Shown: positions 21,577-34,568, numbered from the stretch's first letter. The stretch is DNA of 64,000 bases from Dichotomocladium elegans (GCA_025716815.1 JAIXMN010000009.1:868001-932000), one strand, 5' to 3'. Notes: generated by a model from the letters alone, not told the origin. Numbers and translations: made by a program.

Positions 21577-24500
21577 TTAAGGAAAGGCAACTGTGGTTCC
21601 CTGCGCAAGAGTCCGCAGGTGGCGATTTTCTTCAACTAGGGACGTAAGGCGCTGTAAACGTTTAATGTCAAACTGTAGGATATGCAAGTTGAGTATGATG
21701 CATATCCGCTTTTTTAAGTGTGGTTGTGCCAGGGCCTGGCAAGATTACTTACCGACGATGGCAGATAGCATTGAAGTTCAGTTTCGCGTGGAGGGGGAAT
21801 CTCGAAGGGGTTAGTCGTGTCATCGATGGCGACCGTGTCAAGGAGCAATATATCGCTTGCGTTGCCACTCACAACACGGGAGGCAACTACCTTGAGAATA
21901 TCCGGTTGAATGGGATTCTACAGGTGAAGCGGGGTGATATCGGTATGTGTGCTAAATCCACCTGTTTACCAATCTCAATCATCCTACCTCGTAGTCTGCA
22001 CTCTGATATTGATAAATAAGCTTCTGGATCTGACTAGGCGACAAAATCCAGCAGACGTCGTAGAGATTTTCTACATCCTCCTGGGATGTCTTCTTCAGCT
22101 GAAGTAGTTTAGTTGCTTGGTTCAGGTGCTCGAGTTGAAGGGTTCCTTCGGGTATATCGTGGCTCTTGCACCACTCTTCAAGACGGGTAATATTGTATTG
22201 GATCTGCATCGCGCGCTTCCAGGTTGAAAAGTTCTTGCGCATCAGCAGGTCGTTGAAGGCTGTGACGCCAATCAGTTTTAGGAGCTCGGACAGCACTTGA
22301 CTCGCGACCGAGTGCTCAATGTAATAGCACGTCAATACCCGGCGCATAGTGTTCAGTGTATTAAGGAGATCGTCCATGCTAAACGAAGGATGTGCTGCGC
22401 TCTTGACCAGCTTGTTAAAGAATCGAGTCGAGTCGGTCGACATGACACCTGGGAGTAACTGGGATTCAATGATTGCAGGGATGATCATTTTACTCAAACG
22501 CTTCTTAGTCTCCTTTAACCATGCGTGATATATGTTGTCTTCTAAGCATTGAAGCTCAAATTTAATCGTTGCCGCAAGCTTCTCGAAGTCTTGCCAGTTC
22601 AGCGGCAGATCACTGCCCTTTTCATGCATTTCCTGCTCAAGCTGGTGCTCGGCAACGCAGAGCAGCGACAGGAGTTCATGCACATTCGAGAGCCAAAAGC
22701 CGCAGGGTACGATAGCAGTGTCGCCCGTATAACTCTATAAGCAGAGAAACGTACAATTCCATGAGCAACACATTTTACCCATCGTAGGTTAGGCAAACAA
22801 CTCACAAGGCATTGCTTCTGGATGGAATCCATCACTGTAAACAGCAGACGCTCGGAGCCTGCCAAGTTGCCAAGCTGCCACATCTTGGTTACACACAAGC
22901 TAATCATATGCGCAGGAAAGAATATCTCCTTTTTGGATGCGCGGTTCTGAAGACTCGGTAGTGGCATTTTGAGTCCCTTTATAAGTCCACCAACCAACTC
23001 ATCAATTAGACCATCCTCATCACGGAAGATCCTGTTCATCTAACACACGCAAGCAGAGGATTATTAGCAAGTCTCAGCCAAAGATACGTCACAGTCAACG
23101 ACTAGTGTTTGTTTATATACCTCTTCTTCGGGATCCATGGCCACACTCTCTGCAATATCGCTCACCCGGTTGCGACCACCGAGCAGCGAGCGAAAGTGGT
23201 GAAAAGAGGTCGGTCGTGGATTACGAGCCACCTGCTCTGCCTGGCGAATGGTGTCGATCGATAACTTGGGCCGATGGACTGGCATGTCCGTAGTACTGTT
23301 GCGCCGACCACGGTGGTTGGCTGGCGACTTGCTTCTTGGGCGAGTAAGTTCTTTTGCGTCAAGAGTAACAGTGGGTCGATTAGGTGACGGCGACAAGTTC
23401 CGAATGCCACCAAGCGGGGCAGGCGACAGACCTCGCGCAAGCCCTTGCTGCTGCTGTCCGGCGCGCTGCTGGTGGCGCGGGGTGTTCATCAATTGGGCCA
23501 GTTGGGCTTTGAGGGCTGCATTCTGGCTCTTCAGTTCGGCTAGCTCGCCCTCGTCTACTGCATTCTCGACACGCTCTTGGGCCTTCTCTAGGGATTTGTG
23601 CAGCTTCACGATCTCCTGGCGTTCGCCCTTAAGCTGCTGGTTCAGCTCGCCGACCTCACGTTCATACTGTCGGACCTTTTCCTGGGTTGACCGGTGCTCA
23701 GCTGAGATCGCATCGCGCTCAGACTGCAGCACCAGATATTTCTCTTCGGGCACGGTAGGTTCGGCGAGCTTTGACTCCAGGCCCTTGGCCTTCTTCTCAA
23801 GTCTTTCGTATTTTTCTATCCACGTCCTAACTTGTGCTTCTAATTGGACTGTCCGGTCTTCTGCAACCTTCTTTTCCTCCTTGAGAGACGTCAGCGTCTG
23901 CGTCAGCTCAACAATCGTATTCTCAAGCTTATACGAGACTTCTTTAAAGTGGTTGGCAGAGCGGGCCTCCTTCCGTAGAGCAGCAAGCTCTTTCTGGCTT
24001 GCCCGTCGGCGAACACATGCCTGCAACCGAATGATGAATTCGCGCCTGGTCCGGTACTCCTTGCGTGCAAACCAGCCACGCACGAGTCGCTGTATCTGAA
24101 CGGCAGCCAATTCCTCGCGCGCAGCGACCAAATTCCGACGGGCATGGCAGCTGCGAATGGCTACAAGGATCACCCAAAAAAAGATAAAACAGACATTAAA
24201 CGATCAGATCCACTGGTGAACCTCTTTTTTCCATATTCGCCTACTTGCCTGTCTGCAACTGAACAACAAAGGCATGCGTTGCAAGATACTGCTTGCGAAC
24301 GACATAGCGGCGCCAAGCAGCCTGGATAACAACCGCTGCCTTTTCTTCCCTGAAAGCCTGCAGTTTTGATTCTGCAATTTTGCGCCGAGCCACGCGTTGA
24401 AGTCTGATAGCCAAGGCCCGCACGCGAATATAGCGAGTGTGATAGATATGTCGACGGATATTCTTTTGTAAAACAGTCGCACACGCGTTGAACCTATCGG

Positions 24501-27500
24501 ATCGCATCTTTTCCATATACGCAAGCTAGCATGAACCATATCATGATAAGCGCCAAGTTTCATTGTATACCATGGAGTCATACAAATTTACCTGGCCAGC
24601 ACGGAAGAAGATCTTGGTCAAGCCCACCTGATATTGATCCCTATCCTTGATCGAGAAATCCAAAATGGTCGAACACAGTTTCGGAATATCGAGTGTCTCC
24701 CTGTTGTCCCAGTGCTTAGACGGAACAAGCGCGTAGTAGCGGTCGGCAAATTCCTCGAATGACCAGCGCGAAGGATAACCTGCACAACTGATCCGGATGG
24801 TCTCCAAAACACCACACGCACGGAGCTGAGCCAGCACCATGTTCGCCTCAAATGTCCAAGCTACCTTGGCCTCGTTGGGCTTGATACAGCGGATATAATG
24901 AACATTGGTCTGTCCAATCGTGTCCATCAGATTGATCAGAGAGAGCTATAGCGTAACCATGGACGGGTCATGAGCCATCTGTCTTTATTCTTTTTCAGTC
25001 GTGTCAATGTTACCTTGAAGATAGAACCAAGCGTCGGTTTCCTGAACATCATGCTCATACGCTTGTTCTCAACCTATATTTATGTTCTAGTATCAGTGCC
25101 CCTTATGTCGTCTGATAGGTAAAGTTTTTCGCTTACCGGAGGAGGAGGATTAGCAGCGGCAGCCTTATCCAATACGTCGGTCAAGAAGTCAAATTCTGAG
25201 CTTTGCAGCAGGTTCAAGTGCTCATCAGGTACTGTATCCTTGTTCTTGTCCAAAAAGTTCTCGGCTGTGTATTCAACATCATGGGCATAATGGGAAATCG
25301 TGAAAGATTTGTTGGAGAAGCGTGGCTTTTTGAAATATGGTCTGTACTCGGGTGTATCAAAGTTATCATACAGTTTTTGGCAGAAAGCTTGGTCCGTGCC
25401 AGCTGGGAGACGGGATTCCTATGCACCAGAGATCAATACAATCTTCCATCCTTTCTTATCTCGCAGTGTCCCCTCCCTCCCCGCGAAAATAATCAAACCT
25501 CATCCAAGAGAGAAAGAATGCCCATTCTAGCCTCAATCAGTTCAATACATTTCTGATTATCGCTAAATTCAATGAAGCTCCAATTGATTTCTTCGCGGAT
25601 ATACTCTTCTTGCTCAAGTTTGAACACATGTTGGTTGAACTGGATCCATTATCAGAACAACTGCATGTAAGAGAGGTGCTTCATCCGTTTCTAGGAACCA
25701 GCCTTACCTGCTGCTGGAGCTTCTCGTTGGCATAATTAATGCAAAATTGCTCAAACGAGTTTTTCTTAAAATGTTCGAAGCCATAAATATCGAGGACACC
25801 GATGAAGGTCGCAATTTGATCGCGGTCCGGGCATGAAAGACTGTCGTTGATGACGCCTACAAGCCATTCAAAGAGATTGGCGTACACGTACTTCGCGACC
25901 GAGTCCTTGACCACTTGTGCCTGAGCTGGTGTCAGATTGGTTACGATCTTCTCGGACCGGGTCACAATTTGCTTGCGAACAATCCATTTTCTAAATTCGG
26001 CAGGGTTGATGCCCATCAGTTTCGATGCGGTCTGGAGGGATCTGTCGCTTTCGCTGAGAACCGCGTCACCACGTCCACCAATCTGGATATTGCCAATATG
26101 GAGCAGAGCAGCAAGAAGTCTGAAGATCTTCCACTGAAGCTGGACGGATAGACCAACTGTTGAAAGGGCGCGCTGTGTGATTTCGAATTCGGCAGCATCA
26201 TCGACGTTAGGGATAGTGCCTGTGCCACTCTGGTTGAGGTAGTGAAATGCTGTGTAATCATCAAGTTCATATTCTTTCTTTTCTGAGAGTGGCGCACCTG
26301 CACAGAGCTTTATTGCGGTATTCAGTTCAATGTTAACGTCTTAAGGTTGTGAATGTATCTTTGATTACCTGATAAAAGATGTGATAATTGCGCTCAGTCT
26401 GGGGCTGGAAGATCAGACGTGATCGCTCAAGCAAATAAGTCCTGATCTTGGCACCAATAATGTTAGCCCCGTCGTCGAATTGGATTTCAATGTATTTTCC
26501 AAAACGTGAACTGTTATCGTTGCGGGTGGTCTTCGCGTTGCCAAATGCTTCCATGATTGGATTGGTAGCTGAAATAGGTGATTGTAAGCACATGTCTTTC
26601 TTGGTTCCATTGAGCTAAATACCTAAGATCTGCTCTTCGACCTCAGTCATTCCTCCACTCGTTTTCTTTCTCTTGCCCTCGGACTCTTGATCATCTGCAG
26701 TTGCGAAATAGCGCATAATGTACTTTGCACTCACTGTTTTACCAGCACCACTATCGAAAATGCCATTAGAATCCTTTGCTATTCTTTTGGCCTGTCTGGC
26801 TTCAATCTCCTCTTCTTGAGTACCTTTCACCAGAGACAACGATTGTTTGGTTCGTTTGTTCCCTGATCATGCATCTGTATGCATCTTCTGCGATCGCAAA
26901 TAAGTGTGGTTCCAGCTCGCCCCTTCTTTTACCAGAGTACTGTTGGATGATATCAGGTTCGTATAGTGATACACGATCGAAAGGGTTAACCGCGATCAAG
27001 ACGATACCCGAATAAGTGTAGATAAGATGTTGCAGGTATCGAGTTCTAATCGTATTGAGGACTTTTTTTTTTACATTAACAAGTTGCCTTAATTACAAAT
27101 TTTCTCTCTCTTTCTCTCTCTCTCCTTGTTTGTGTCTCGCACGCGCGTGGGCCCACTCTTCTTACCTGCAGGTTCGTTTAAATGGCTTAGATTGGTGAGA
27201 TCATCTGTGTATTCCATTTTGGGCGGGTTCCTGAGTGGCGGCAGCTTTGATCCGCCTGATTTTTCAATCTCTTGCAGCGTCGATTCGAAAATGTATTCCT
27301 TTTGCCGCAAATAAAAAAAAATGAGTCTTGAATTCACAGCGTGCTCTCGCAACAGGCGCACACGCGGACGCGGAAGCGTACACGCAGATACAGACGCACA
27401 ATCACCCACACGCACACACATACACAGGATTCTTTTTTATTTCTCCTGATAGAGTCTTTTTTTCCTTTCCGGTCTGCACTCTTACCCTTGCGTCACTGTC

Positions 27501-27650
27501 ACCCTCGAATACCATCGCTACCCTGTCGCCGCTGATGGTGTTGGAGATGCAGGTGGCAGACACCCAAGCCTCGACTTTGTCCTCAAACCACGCCTTGGTT
27601 CCTCTTGTGTATACCTCCACTGCTTGGCGTGCATTTATATCCACTGTCAT
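21577..27650 (-). CDS. MYO2: Class V myosin heavy chain
   Basis: Actin-based cargo motor for polarised transport of vesicles and organelles. I rebuilt 16 exons that stay in frame throughout: 27650-27486, 27298-27166, 27061-26824, 26750-26623, 26568-26369, 26307-25708, 25639-25499, 25418-25137, 25073-25014, 24945-24592, 24525-24249, 24160-23121, 23039-22806, 22734-21988, 21917-21753, 21672-21577. The product is 1619 residues. Domains in order: N-terminal SH3-like segment, motor with P-loop G-E-S-G-A-G-K-T, switch [10 protein letters not shown] and switch [10 protein letters not shown], six IQ motifs, coiled coil, then a DIL globular tail with [10 protein letters not shown]. The last two exons (N-P-I-Q-P-D-I-L onward, ending A-F-P) were placed by similarity to class V tails; the open frame alone would stop early at 21979. 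The intron at 24248-24161 needs a GC donor. The gene name follows the yeast homologue. Confidence 0.96.
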
Positions 27651-30334
27651 TCTACACTCGAAAGTGAGAAAAGTAATGTCAAGTGCACCGTCATTGCCCC
27701 GCTTTATTCCTTTCCTTCCCTGACCCCTGGCCGGGGTTCGAAGTCTTACGTTTTTGTTTCTCTCTCGTCGCTGCAGCGTTATTATTAATCGCTTCTTCGT
27801 GGGCAGTAGCTATGTCGCGTCTTCAGCTGCAGGTTATATGATAGTTAAAAAGAGAATAAGGAAGAGAAAAAGAGGTATTTTAAAATAAAATTACTGAGCG
27901 GAAAAGAGACAGATGCGTGTGTGTGTGTTTGTGTGTGTGTGTGTATGTGTGTTATGGATCTGGTGTTCCTAAAAAAAAAAAAACCACCAAGTCTATTTTT
28001 TGTATGGAAACGCGGAGTTATTTTGTTACACAAGAACGTCACCCGAGGGAAAGAGGGGGAGGTGCAGAACATTCTTGCAAAATGCTGTAGATCATTGACC
28101 TTGCCCAGAGCCGGGAGTTCCGAGGGGAAATATTATCAGAAAGTCAAAGCATTTGCTTCTGGCATCCAAATCCACGCATCTGGCTGATAACAGACACACG
28201 CCTAATGCCAAAAGCTGTCCCAAAGCGCACGGTGAATATTGTTGGGTTACACAATCATCATCAAGTCGGCAGATAAGCTCCTCTAACGCATGACATTTTA
28301 CTTTTAAGCCACAGGGTTCGTCACTTTGTCAAACATAGCTTTTATGAAAAAGGGGGCAGAGAACAAAATATTAAGGGTGGAGGAAAGAGATTATTAGTCG
28401 CACTTTTTATCTGAGATTGCTTGCTGCTAATTAAACGATCTAACAATAAGAAATGTGTTACCGTTGTAAAACTTAATTTTCAAAAGAACGTATATAAAGT
28501 TGTATATAATTATTGTGCCAGCAAGCAACATTATGAATCATGTTAGTCAACAGGATAACACTTCCCTTTATCATCAAACTTTCGGTCAAAGACCCTGGAA
28601 AATTCAGCATGATGCTCGCGATTCACAAGTCGGAGAGAAAAGAAGAATACCAGGACACCAGAAGAAGCCGCAGGCGACAGAGGGGAGGAGCAGACGGTGT
28701 TTGTGATCTCCTCCTTTTATAGCTGAACAGTTGCTGGTACGACTGATTAAGGGTGCAAACCCAACATCCAAAATAAAACGAGGTTTCCGCTACAAGGCAC
28801 CCCGTCGTGATGGTATTTCGTTATAGTGATCCATTGATCGGCGTAGTCAGGTCGGTGCAGTATCTCTAAGGAATCAATCTTCCGCCATAATCATGATTCA
28901 TTATACTGATGAGACTTGGTTGGAAAAGTAGACGAGTGCAGTCCGCTGGAACATTACTGTTAGGCACTCTCATTAGCGCCGCTGAGAGATGATATTGACA
29001 TGTTCCTACCAAAATCACAAAGATCTGTGCTCGCTTACAATACTAATATCCGCATATAGTTTGGGCAACATTTCCGGCATGATATGAATGTTACTCTGAC
29101 ACAACATGGGACTAATTGCGCAGGGACTGCGTCATGATCAAATACGCTTGGACTTTTATGGAGACGTTGCTTGGCATGCCACGAGATCCAAGTTAGCCAT
29201 TGCCTGCCGATGTGTCAGGAGAGAAGTCATAGTTGCCGGCCTGCGTTTCTTCTGGAAGCTGCTTACTTTTAATGTTCGCATAAAATTATATGAAGGTGTT
29301 CCTATCAACAGGCGATAGCCGAAGACTGATGATAACAGTATTGGCCCATGGGTCATCATTGATCCTGGCATAAATGACCTATTGTATCGCACTCATTAGA
29401 ATATCTCATCCGGCAACCATCGCACCTTCCACAATACCAAACAGCTGCAGAGCAACTCGAATTGGAATTGGCTGAGCAGCTGCTGCCTCGAATTCCAGTC
29501 GTGGACTTTCCATGTTTGGCTATTACCGATAACTCCTTGTTAGAAGCCAGCATCCTATATTTCCCGGGAATTTCTACCACTATGTATCATCCGAATCCAC
29601 GCTTTTTATTTCGAAAACTTCAGTTATCATCCTCTAAAAGAAGCAACAATCTAATAGTAAGCTCCTCGAACCTTTTGAACTCGAAAACTGTTACTAAGGC
29701 AAGTTATGATGAGACTCGCGTCACAGTGATAGTAGGTATCACAGATGTATTCTTGGTGCAAGTTTCCATCGCTGTTGATGACATGCAATTACAATGTAGA
29801 TTGGTTTGACGAATACAATACTGAACCAGCAAATGATGCCAAGTGCGAGAAAGAAGCGTCTTGCTACCTTTAAAATGATGGTCGATCCTCATCGTATCTA
29901 CGATTCGACGGCCCCAAATTATCTGATATGGCCCGCTTTAATATAATATATTTATCATGTTGTATTGTTTCCTTAATGGAGCCACAGATATTTCCATATT
30001 CAAATAAAAAATATACAGCAGGCAATGACAATGGGTCCTAGCCAATCAAGGTCGTGGAGCCGCGCTCTAACGACAACTGTTACTATACATTAGAACTCCA
30101 TAACACGCCTCAATTTGCGTCTTTCTACCTACTACACAGCAGCTGCTTTCTTTGTCTCATATTCAACTACTCCTCATATTCGGCCCTGCTAAACAAAAAA
30201 AAAAAAGGCAGCATGTGACATTTTCATATCCGGTCCCTCCGTTTCAAGGACAGCGCCAGTCTACTTCTCGGATTTCTGATCCCAAAAGCTGCAGACGAAA
30301 GCCGCTTTCTTCGTTCCTGCAATACTGGAGAGCC
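27651..30334. other. 2.7-kb divergent intergenic region (MYO2/SWC4)
   Basis: Should contain the promoters of both flanking genes. There is a GT-rich tract at about 27917-27952 and an A run at 27971-27982. The part from 28.8 to 29.6 kb has broken plus-strand frames (for example Y-G-D-V-A-W-H-A-T-R near 29157) that could be old transposase but match nothing I can name with confidence. Confidence 0.4.
27917..27952. repeat. GT dinucleotide tract
   Basis: A near-perfect (GT)n run just upstream of the myosin gene, directly visible. Confidence 0.8.
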
Positions 30335-32046
30335 ATGAGCGGATCCGATGTACGTGACATTTTGCAACTTGGGAAGGCTTCGGAATCCAGCGGCCCAAAA
30401 CGGCCCAAGCAGCCTAACGAACGTCGGCCAGGTCGGCTTCAATTAATAAGCAATTTTGACCCGTTTCTCATTCGTTGCAACAAACGGTTCCTTTAGACGG
30501 CATTAGTCGAGAGCTTTATTCATTGATCGGTTCTGCGCCGTCCGTCGCTCTCGTTAAACCAGCATTCAAGGCAAAATTCACGGCAAAAAAGAAGGCAACA
30601 CCATGGTGAGATCGATGGCAGTGGAGAAAGTACAATACGTTGTTGGCTCGCGAACTCACGAAGAATCGATTTTACTACAACAGGGCATTTGCACCATTCA
30701 AAAATCAAGCACGAACAGACGATCTTGAACTTCATCACTGGATCAGAGCGGCTTATGCAAACGAATCAGGTGCTTTTCGACTTTCGATCGGTTTCATTTG
30801 ATATCCAACTAACTGTGTACTTGGTGCAGAGTACCCGCACGCGTTTAAAGAGGTCGCACCTTCAGGAGTGATCAGCTACACCGATGAAGAGTATTCACAG
30901 TATCTTCAAGGTAAATGTGCGTGTTTTTTGGATGTACCATTCTAAGTGATATATATATATATATATCAGCTCTTGATAACAGTTGGACGCGGGAGGATAC
31001 AGACCATTTGTTTGACCTATGTCGGCGGTATGACCTTCGATTCGTTGTGATTGCAGACCGATTCAATGGAACGCCAAGTCGGTCCGTTGAGGTAGGATTC
31101 ATAAAAGAGAGCGCCTTTTCGCCTTTGAGCGGTGGACTGATAGATGCCCGGCGCGGTCGGGAGAGTGTAGGATTTGAAAGATCGGTACTACAGTATCTGT
31201 CGGACGTTAATGAAGGAGCGGCTACCAAAAAGCGAGGCAACATTTCAGCAATACGCGTTCGATAAGGAGCGCGAGGTGGAGCGAAAGCAAGCTTTGGAGA
31301 CACTATATACACGAACAAAGGAGCAGATGGATGAAGAAGAGGCATTGTTGGTGGAGGTAAAGCGAATAGAGCAGAACGAAGCCCGGCTCAATAGAGAGCG
31401 GGAGAGCGTCATGCAGATGCTGGCGCAACTTCCGGTGTCTCGTGGTAGCACAGGCGCGAGCGTCGGTAATAACTTTGTTCTGGAGACAAAGGTGAGGTAA
31501 CACATCGGCTCATGTTTCTTAGAATCTCATTTTTCTGCCTCAGAAACGTAGGAGAAACGCTTCTAATGCCGACATGGTTGGCAGGAGCGATGGTAAAAGA
31601 ACATTCCTGTCTTTTTCTTTGGGGGGGTGTTCAAATCTAATGAAGCGTTATAGACTCAGTATTACCAAAGGAGAAACTCGCCGCAGGCGTTCATGTCCAG
31701 AGTCAACGGCTCGCGGGTGTAAAACCTAGTATGCATGAGAAAGTACTTACAGTTATGAATGAAGTAGCCGTTGGTAAGTTATCCAGTCATATAATCGGCC
31801 AATGATCATCGGACCCTATTCTGACAGCCTCCGCATCGCATGATTTATCAATAAATAGGTCAGCGTCCTGTGATGCCCACTGCAAACGTCTGTCAAGCTT
31901 TCGAACATCTTCAATCTTCACTTGCTGTGATGTTTGAGCTGAAAAAAGTAGTCGACAAGTTAGAAATTGAGCACAAGGTGAAAACACTTCATAAGGTAGT
32001 TGATTACCCACAATTGACCGTCTCCAGAACTTTTTCCCCTATTTGA
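30335..32046 (+). CDS. SWC4: Swc4 / DMAP1 homologue, chromatin-remodelling subunit
   Basis: Shared subunit of the SWR1 (H2A.Z exchange) and NuA4 (histone acetylation) complexes in the nucleus. Nine exons: 30335-30431, 30497-30605, 30684-30769, 30830-30910, 30970-31091, 31171-31491, 31544-31592, 31654-31773, 31859-32046; 390 residues. Signatures are [10 protein letters not shown] at the start, [10 protein letters not shown], then T-P-W-x4-P-F-x-N-x-A-R, and the SANT/Myb-like [14 protein letters not shown] with R-Y-D-L-R-F. A coiled coil (about residues 185-260) follows. Donor 1 (GTCGGC) is weak but is the only one giving P-D-G-I-S-R. The product is shorter than the yeast protein but covers the conserved core. 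Confidence 0.92.
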
Positions 32047-32455
32047 GTCCGCTAAATCCGTCGATGTTTCTCTCTCTCTTAGTCACCAACGACCTCTAGA
32101 CGCCGGAGGCTATGAGAGGCGCATTTCCAACAAGCAGGGTCACGTGTGTATGCGTGCATGTGTTGCGAGAGAGAGATAGAGAGAGGTGCTTTAAGTGTGG
32201 AAGAGAGGCACGAACAATATGCGTATCAGAGGAGTTGTAATTGAGTACGACTTTTCGGATTTAGCCTTCCCCCTCACCCCACTCTTCTCTCTTCTCTCTC
32301 TCAACACAATACCATACTATCCACCCCTCTCTTGAAAATACCCCTTTCCTTTTAATTGGACATCACTTGTACTCTTCTTTTTTATTGGGCGCATCCTCAT
32401 ATATGTTATATGTATTTGATCTTACACTTATTACCTTCTGCCATATATAAAAAAG
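32047..32455. other. Short intergenic spacer
   Basis: AT-rich with CT runs; likely SWC4 3' UTR and the promoter of the next gene. Nothing coding seen. Confidence 0.5.
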
Positions 32456-34356
32456 ATGCTTGCAAAAGGGCACAGCCTTAACCACGAACAACACTCGCAA
32501 CCAGTGAAAGCCGTCAACATCGTTCGACCGTCCTCTCCATTCTTACAGCATTTCAAACTGCCTTCCCAGAATCAACCAGCAGTGCAGCCACTGACATTGC
32601 CGGTCATGGCGTCGTCGGCACCTTCGTCGTCCTTTCGACCACCGGCGTCTGTGTTAGGTACTTCTAACCTATTCTCGCTCTACTCGACACAACCTGGGTT
32701 TGGTACTGGCCCTATAGTAGCTCAGCATTTTCTGCAGCGGGCGAGGAGCACGTCGAATATGTCTGGATTCACGCCTGGGTCTACAGAAAACCGAAAGGAT
32801 GAAAGCGTAGAGGATGAAGGAAGCGTGGAGGATAGTATCGATGGGAAAGATGAGAGCATCGACGGGAAAGATAGCGGAAGAGGCGACGACGGTGATAGCA
32901 TCGGTGGAATCGACGATAGCATCGATGGAGTCGACGATGATTTTGAAGGCATTGACGGTAGTATCGACGATAACAAGGATACAATCAGTGATACGGATGA
33001 CTATGACGACTATGACAATGACGATGACTATGACTATGATTATGACTACGATTACGACTACAGCTATGATTACGACTACGAACAAGACCACAATGACAGC
33101 GACGACGACGACGACGGCCATGAACTAGGAGAATCTAGCTATGACCATGCTGTTAACGCTGACGAGTCGCCACCACTACGGCTGTTGGAGCTCAACGAGC
33201 AACCCTCCAAAGTGGTCGCTCGAATAAAGAAAGGAACAATAATGAATGGCCGAGGTGAATTCGTCAACAAGACTGGTGATGATCAAGAAGAATGGCTGGA
33301 CGAGGCCAGGGCAAATCGCAAAGTAAGGAAAGGAGCGCGATTTTTTACGCAGCAGCTATATGGATGCATGTGATTGAAAAAAAAGGGGTGGGACCTGGAA
33401 TCGAACAGATTGCGGATCTCGAGATCGAAAAGACATCATTGCTGGCAGTCAATACGACGCTCGAGGCAACGTTACGGCGCCAGGAGGCACGAATTGCAGA
33501 ACTTGAGCATCGACTGGACTCGTATGTAGGGAGCAAAAAGGAAAAAGGGAAGGTCTGGTAATTTGGGCACTGGGAAAGAGCGGGAATTGATCACTGGCAC
33601 ATACAAAACAGAGACGATGAGGAGGGAAAAAACGGAGGAGATGAGAACCAAGACGATATTAGCGAGGAAGCTGAGGCAGACGAGGAGCACGATGCCGAAG
33701 GCGATGAGGTACCTCTTCATACCAGCATGATGCCTCTCCGAGCCAGAAGAAGCAAGCTACCAATGGCTTTAGATATGGATGAAGAAGCGCTGACGGAGCG
33801 TTTGTCGAATGAGGCCGTTGAAAATGACGAAGCATTTCAGCGGTTGCGGCGGATGCTTCAGGGCCTCATTGAGGATGCAGAGGCAGCATTAGTCCAGAGA
33901 ATTCGAGTTACTGGCCGTATACCTGCAGATTACGAAAACGATGAAGGTAAAGCAACTTGTCGCGTTCCAGCTCGGATTATTTTTCTAATATCTTTGATGA
34001 TGCTTTTTCTTGAAGCAATGATTAAACGCCTTGCAATTCGCCGGTCATGGACGCCAAAGAGCTCGAATAACGCATCCAGCATGCATCAGACGACTCGGAA
34101 GTCCCCGCGACGCATATCGGTAGATACGGGACCGCCCCCTCCTCCAGTCATTCAACACACAAAGGAATCGATGTCACGGACACAGACCCGATCCACGTCA
34201 CCAGCTGTCATGCTCTCGCCCCCAGAATCTCCGAGTTCATCGCAAGGGCGTCCATTGAGTAGAGCACCATCCATAGCTTTATCGTCCAGACAACAGATCA
34301 CAGCGTCACCAACAAGCATTAATCATGAACAGCCTATGTCCCCTCGATGGCGCTGA
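32456..34356 (+). CDS. Acidic low-complexity protein with a coiled coil, function unknown
   Basis: I do not recognise the family. Exon 1 starts at 32456 and encodes a Ser/Pro/Gln-rich N-terminus, then a highly acidic region (about residues 110-225) built from repeated S-I-D-G/D units and a D-Y alternating tract, then I-M-N-G-R-G-E-F-V and D-Q-E-E-W-L-D-E-A. A later exon has a heptad-like helix (L-E-I-E-K-T-S-L-L-A, A-R-I-A-E-L-E-H-R-L-D). After an intron that best fits 33522-33611 (GTATGT...ACAG) comes more acidic sequence and a helical segment ending Y-E-N-D-E. The last exon is 34016-34356, rich in Ser/Pro. The first intron is unresolved: the obvious GTAAGG donor at 33323 does not give the coiled-coil frame, while a GTGATG donor near 33273 with the acceptor at 33384-33385 does. 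A disordered nuclear or scaffold protein is only a guess. Confidence 0.65.
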
Positions 34357-34568
34357 TGTTCATTCTGCGCACTGTATGATATGACTCCTTCTTCTCGTCC
34401 GTGTATATCCTGTTCCTTCACCTTATTTATTCCACCCATTCTTTTTCTTTTTTTGAACTGATATTCCTTTTGAGCTGTTGAAGCCGAAGGAGAACCAAAA
34501 AAGGGGAACAAATGTTGTTGCATGATTTTTAACTCGGGCAAAAGGAAAGGATCTGGGTGGGATGATCT

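Noticed and set aside
23248..24099. 283-codon plus frame opposite the myosin coiled coil
   Set aside because: The minus strand carries the clear myosin reading with correct splice phases; the plus frame is a Ser-rich shadow.
27725..27745. GGGTTCGAAGTC as a tRNA B box
   Set aside because: No matching A box or stem pairing at the right distance.
28800..29600. Possible transposase relic (Y-G-D-V-A-W-H-A-T-R, D-E-T-W)
   Set aside because: The motifs are too short and not in a consistent order with any DDE family; left as unresolved.
31996..32027. Possible 32-bp intron near the SWC4 stop
   Set aside because: Far shorter than any other intron in the window; read-through to the TGA at 32044-32046 keeps the frame and a normal end.
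32669..33121. 150-codon minus frame opposite the acidic protein
   Set aside because: A Val/Ile-rich shadow of the Asp/Tyr repeat.
33395..33412. TGGAATCGAACAG, similar to a tRNA T-arm
   Set aside because: It lies inside the coiled-coil coding exon and no acceptor stem or anticodon arm can be paired around it.
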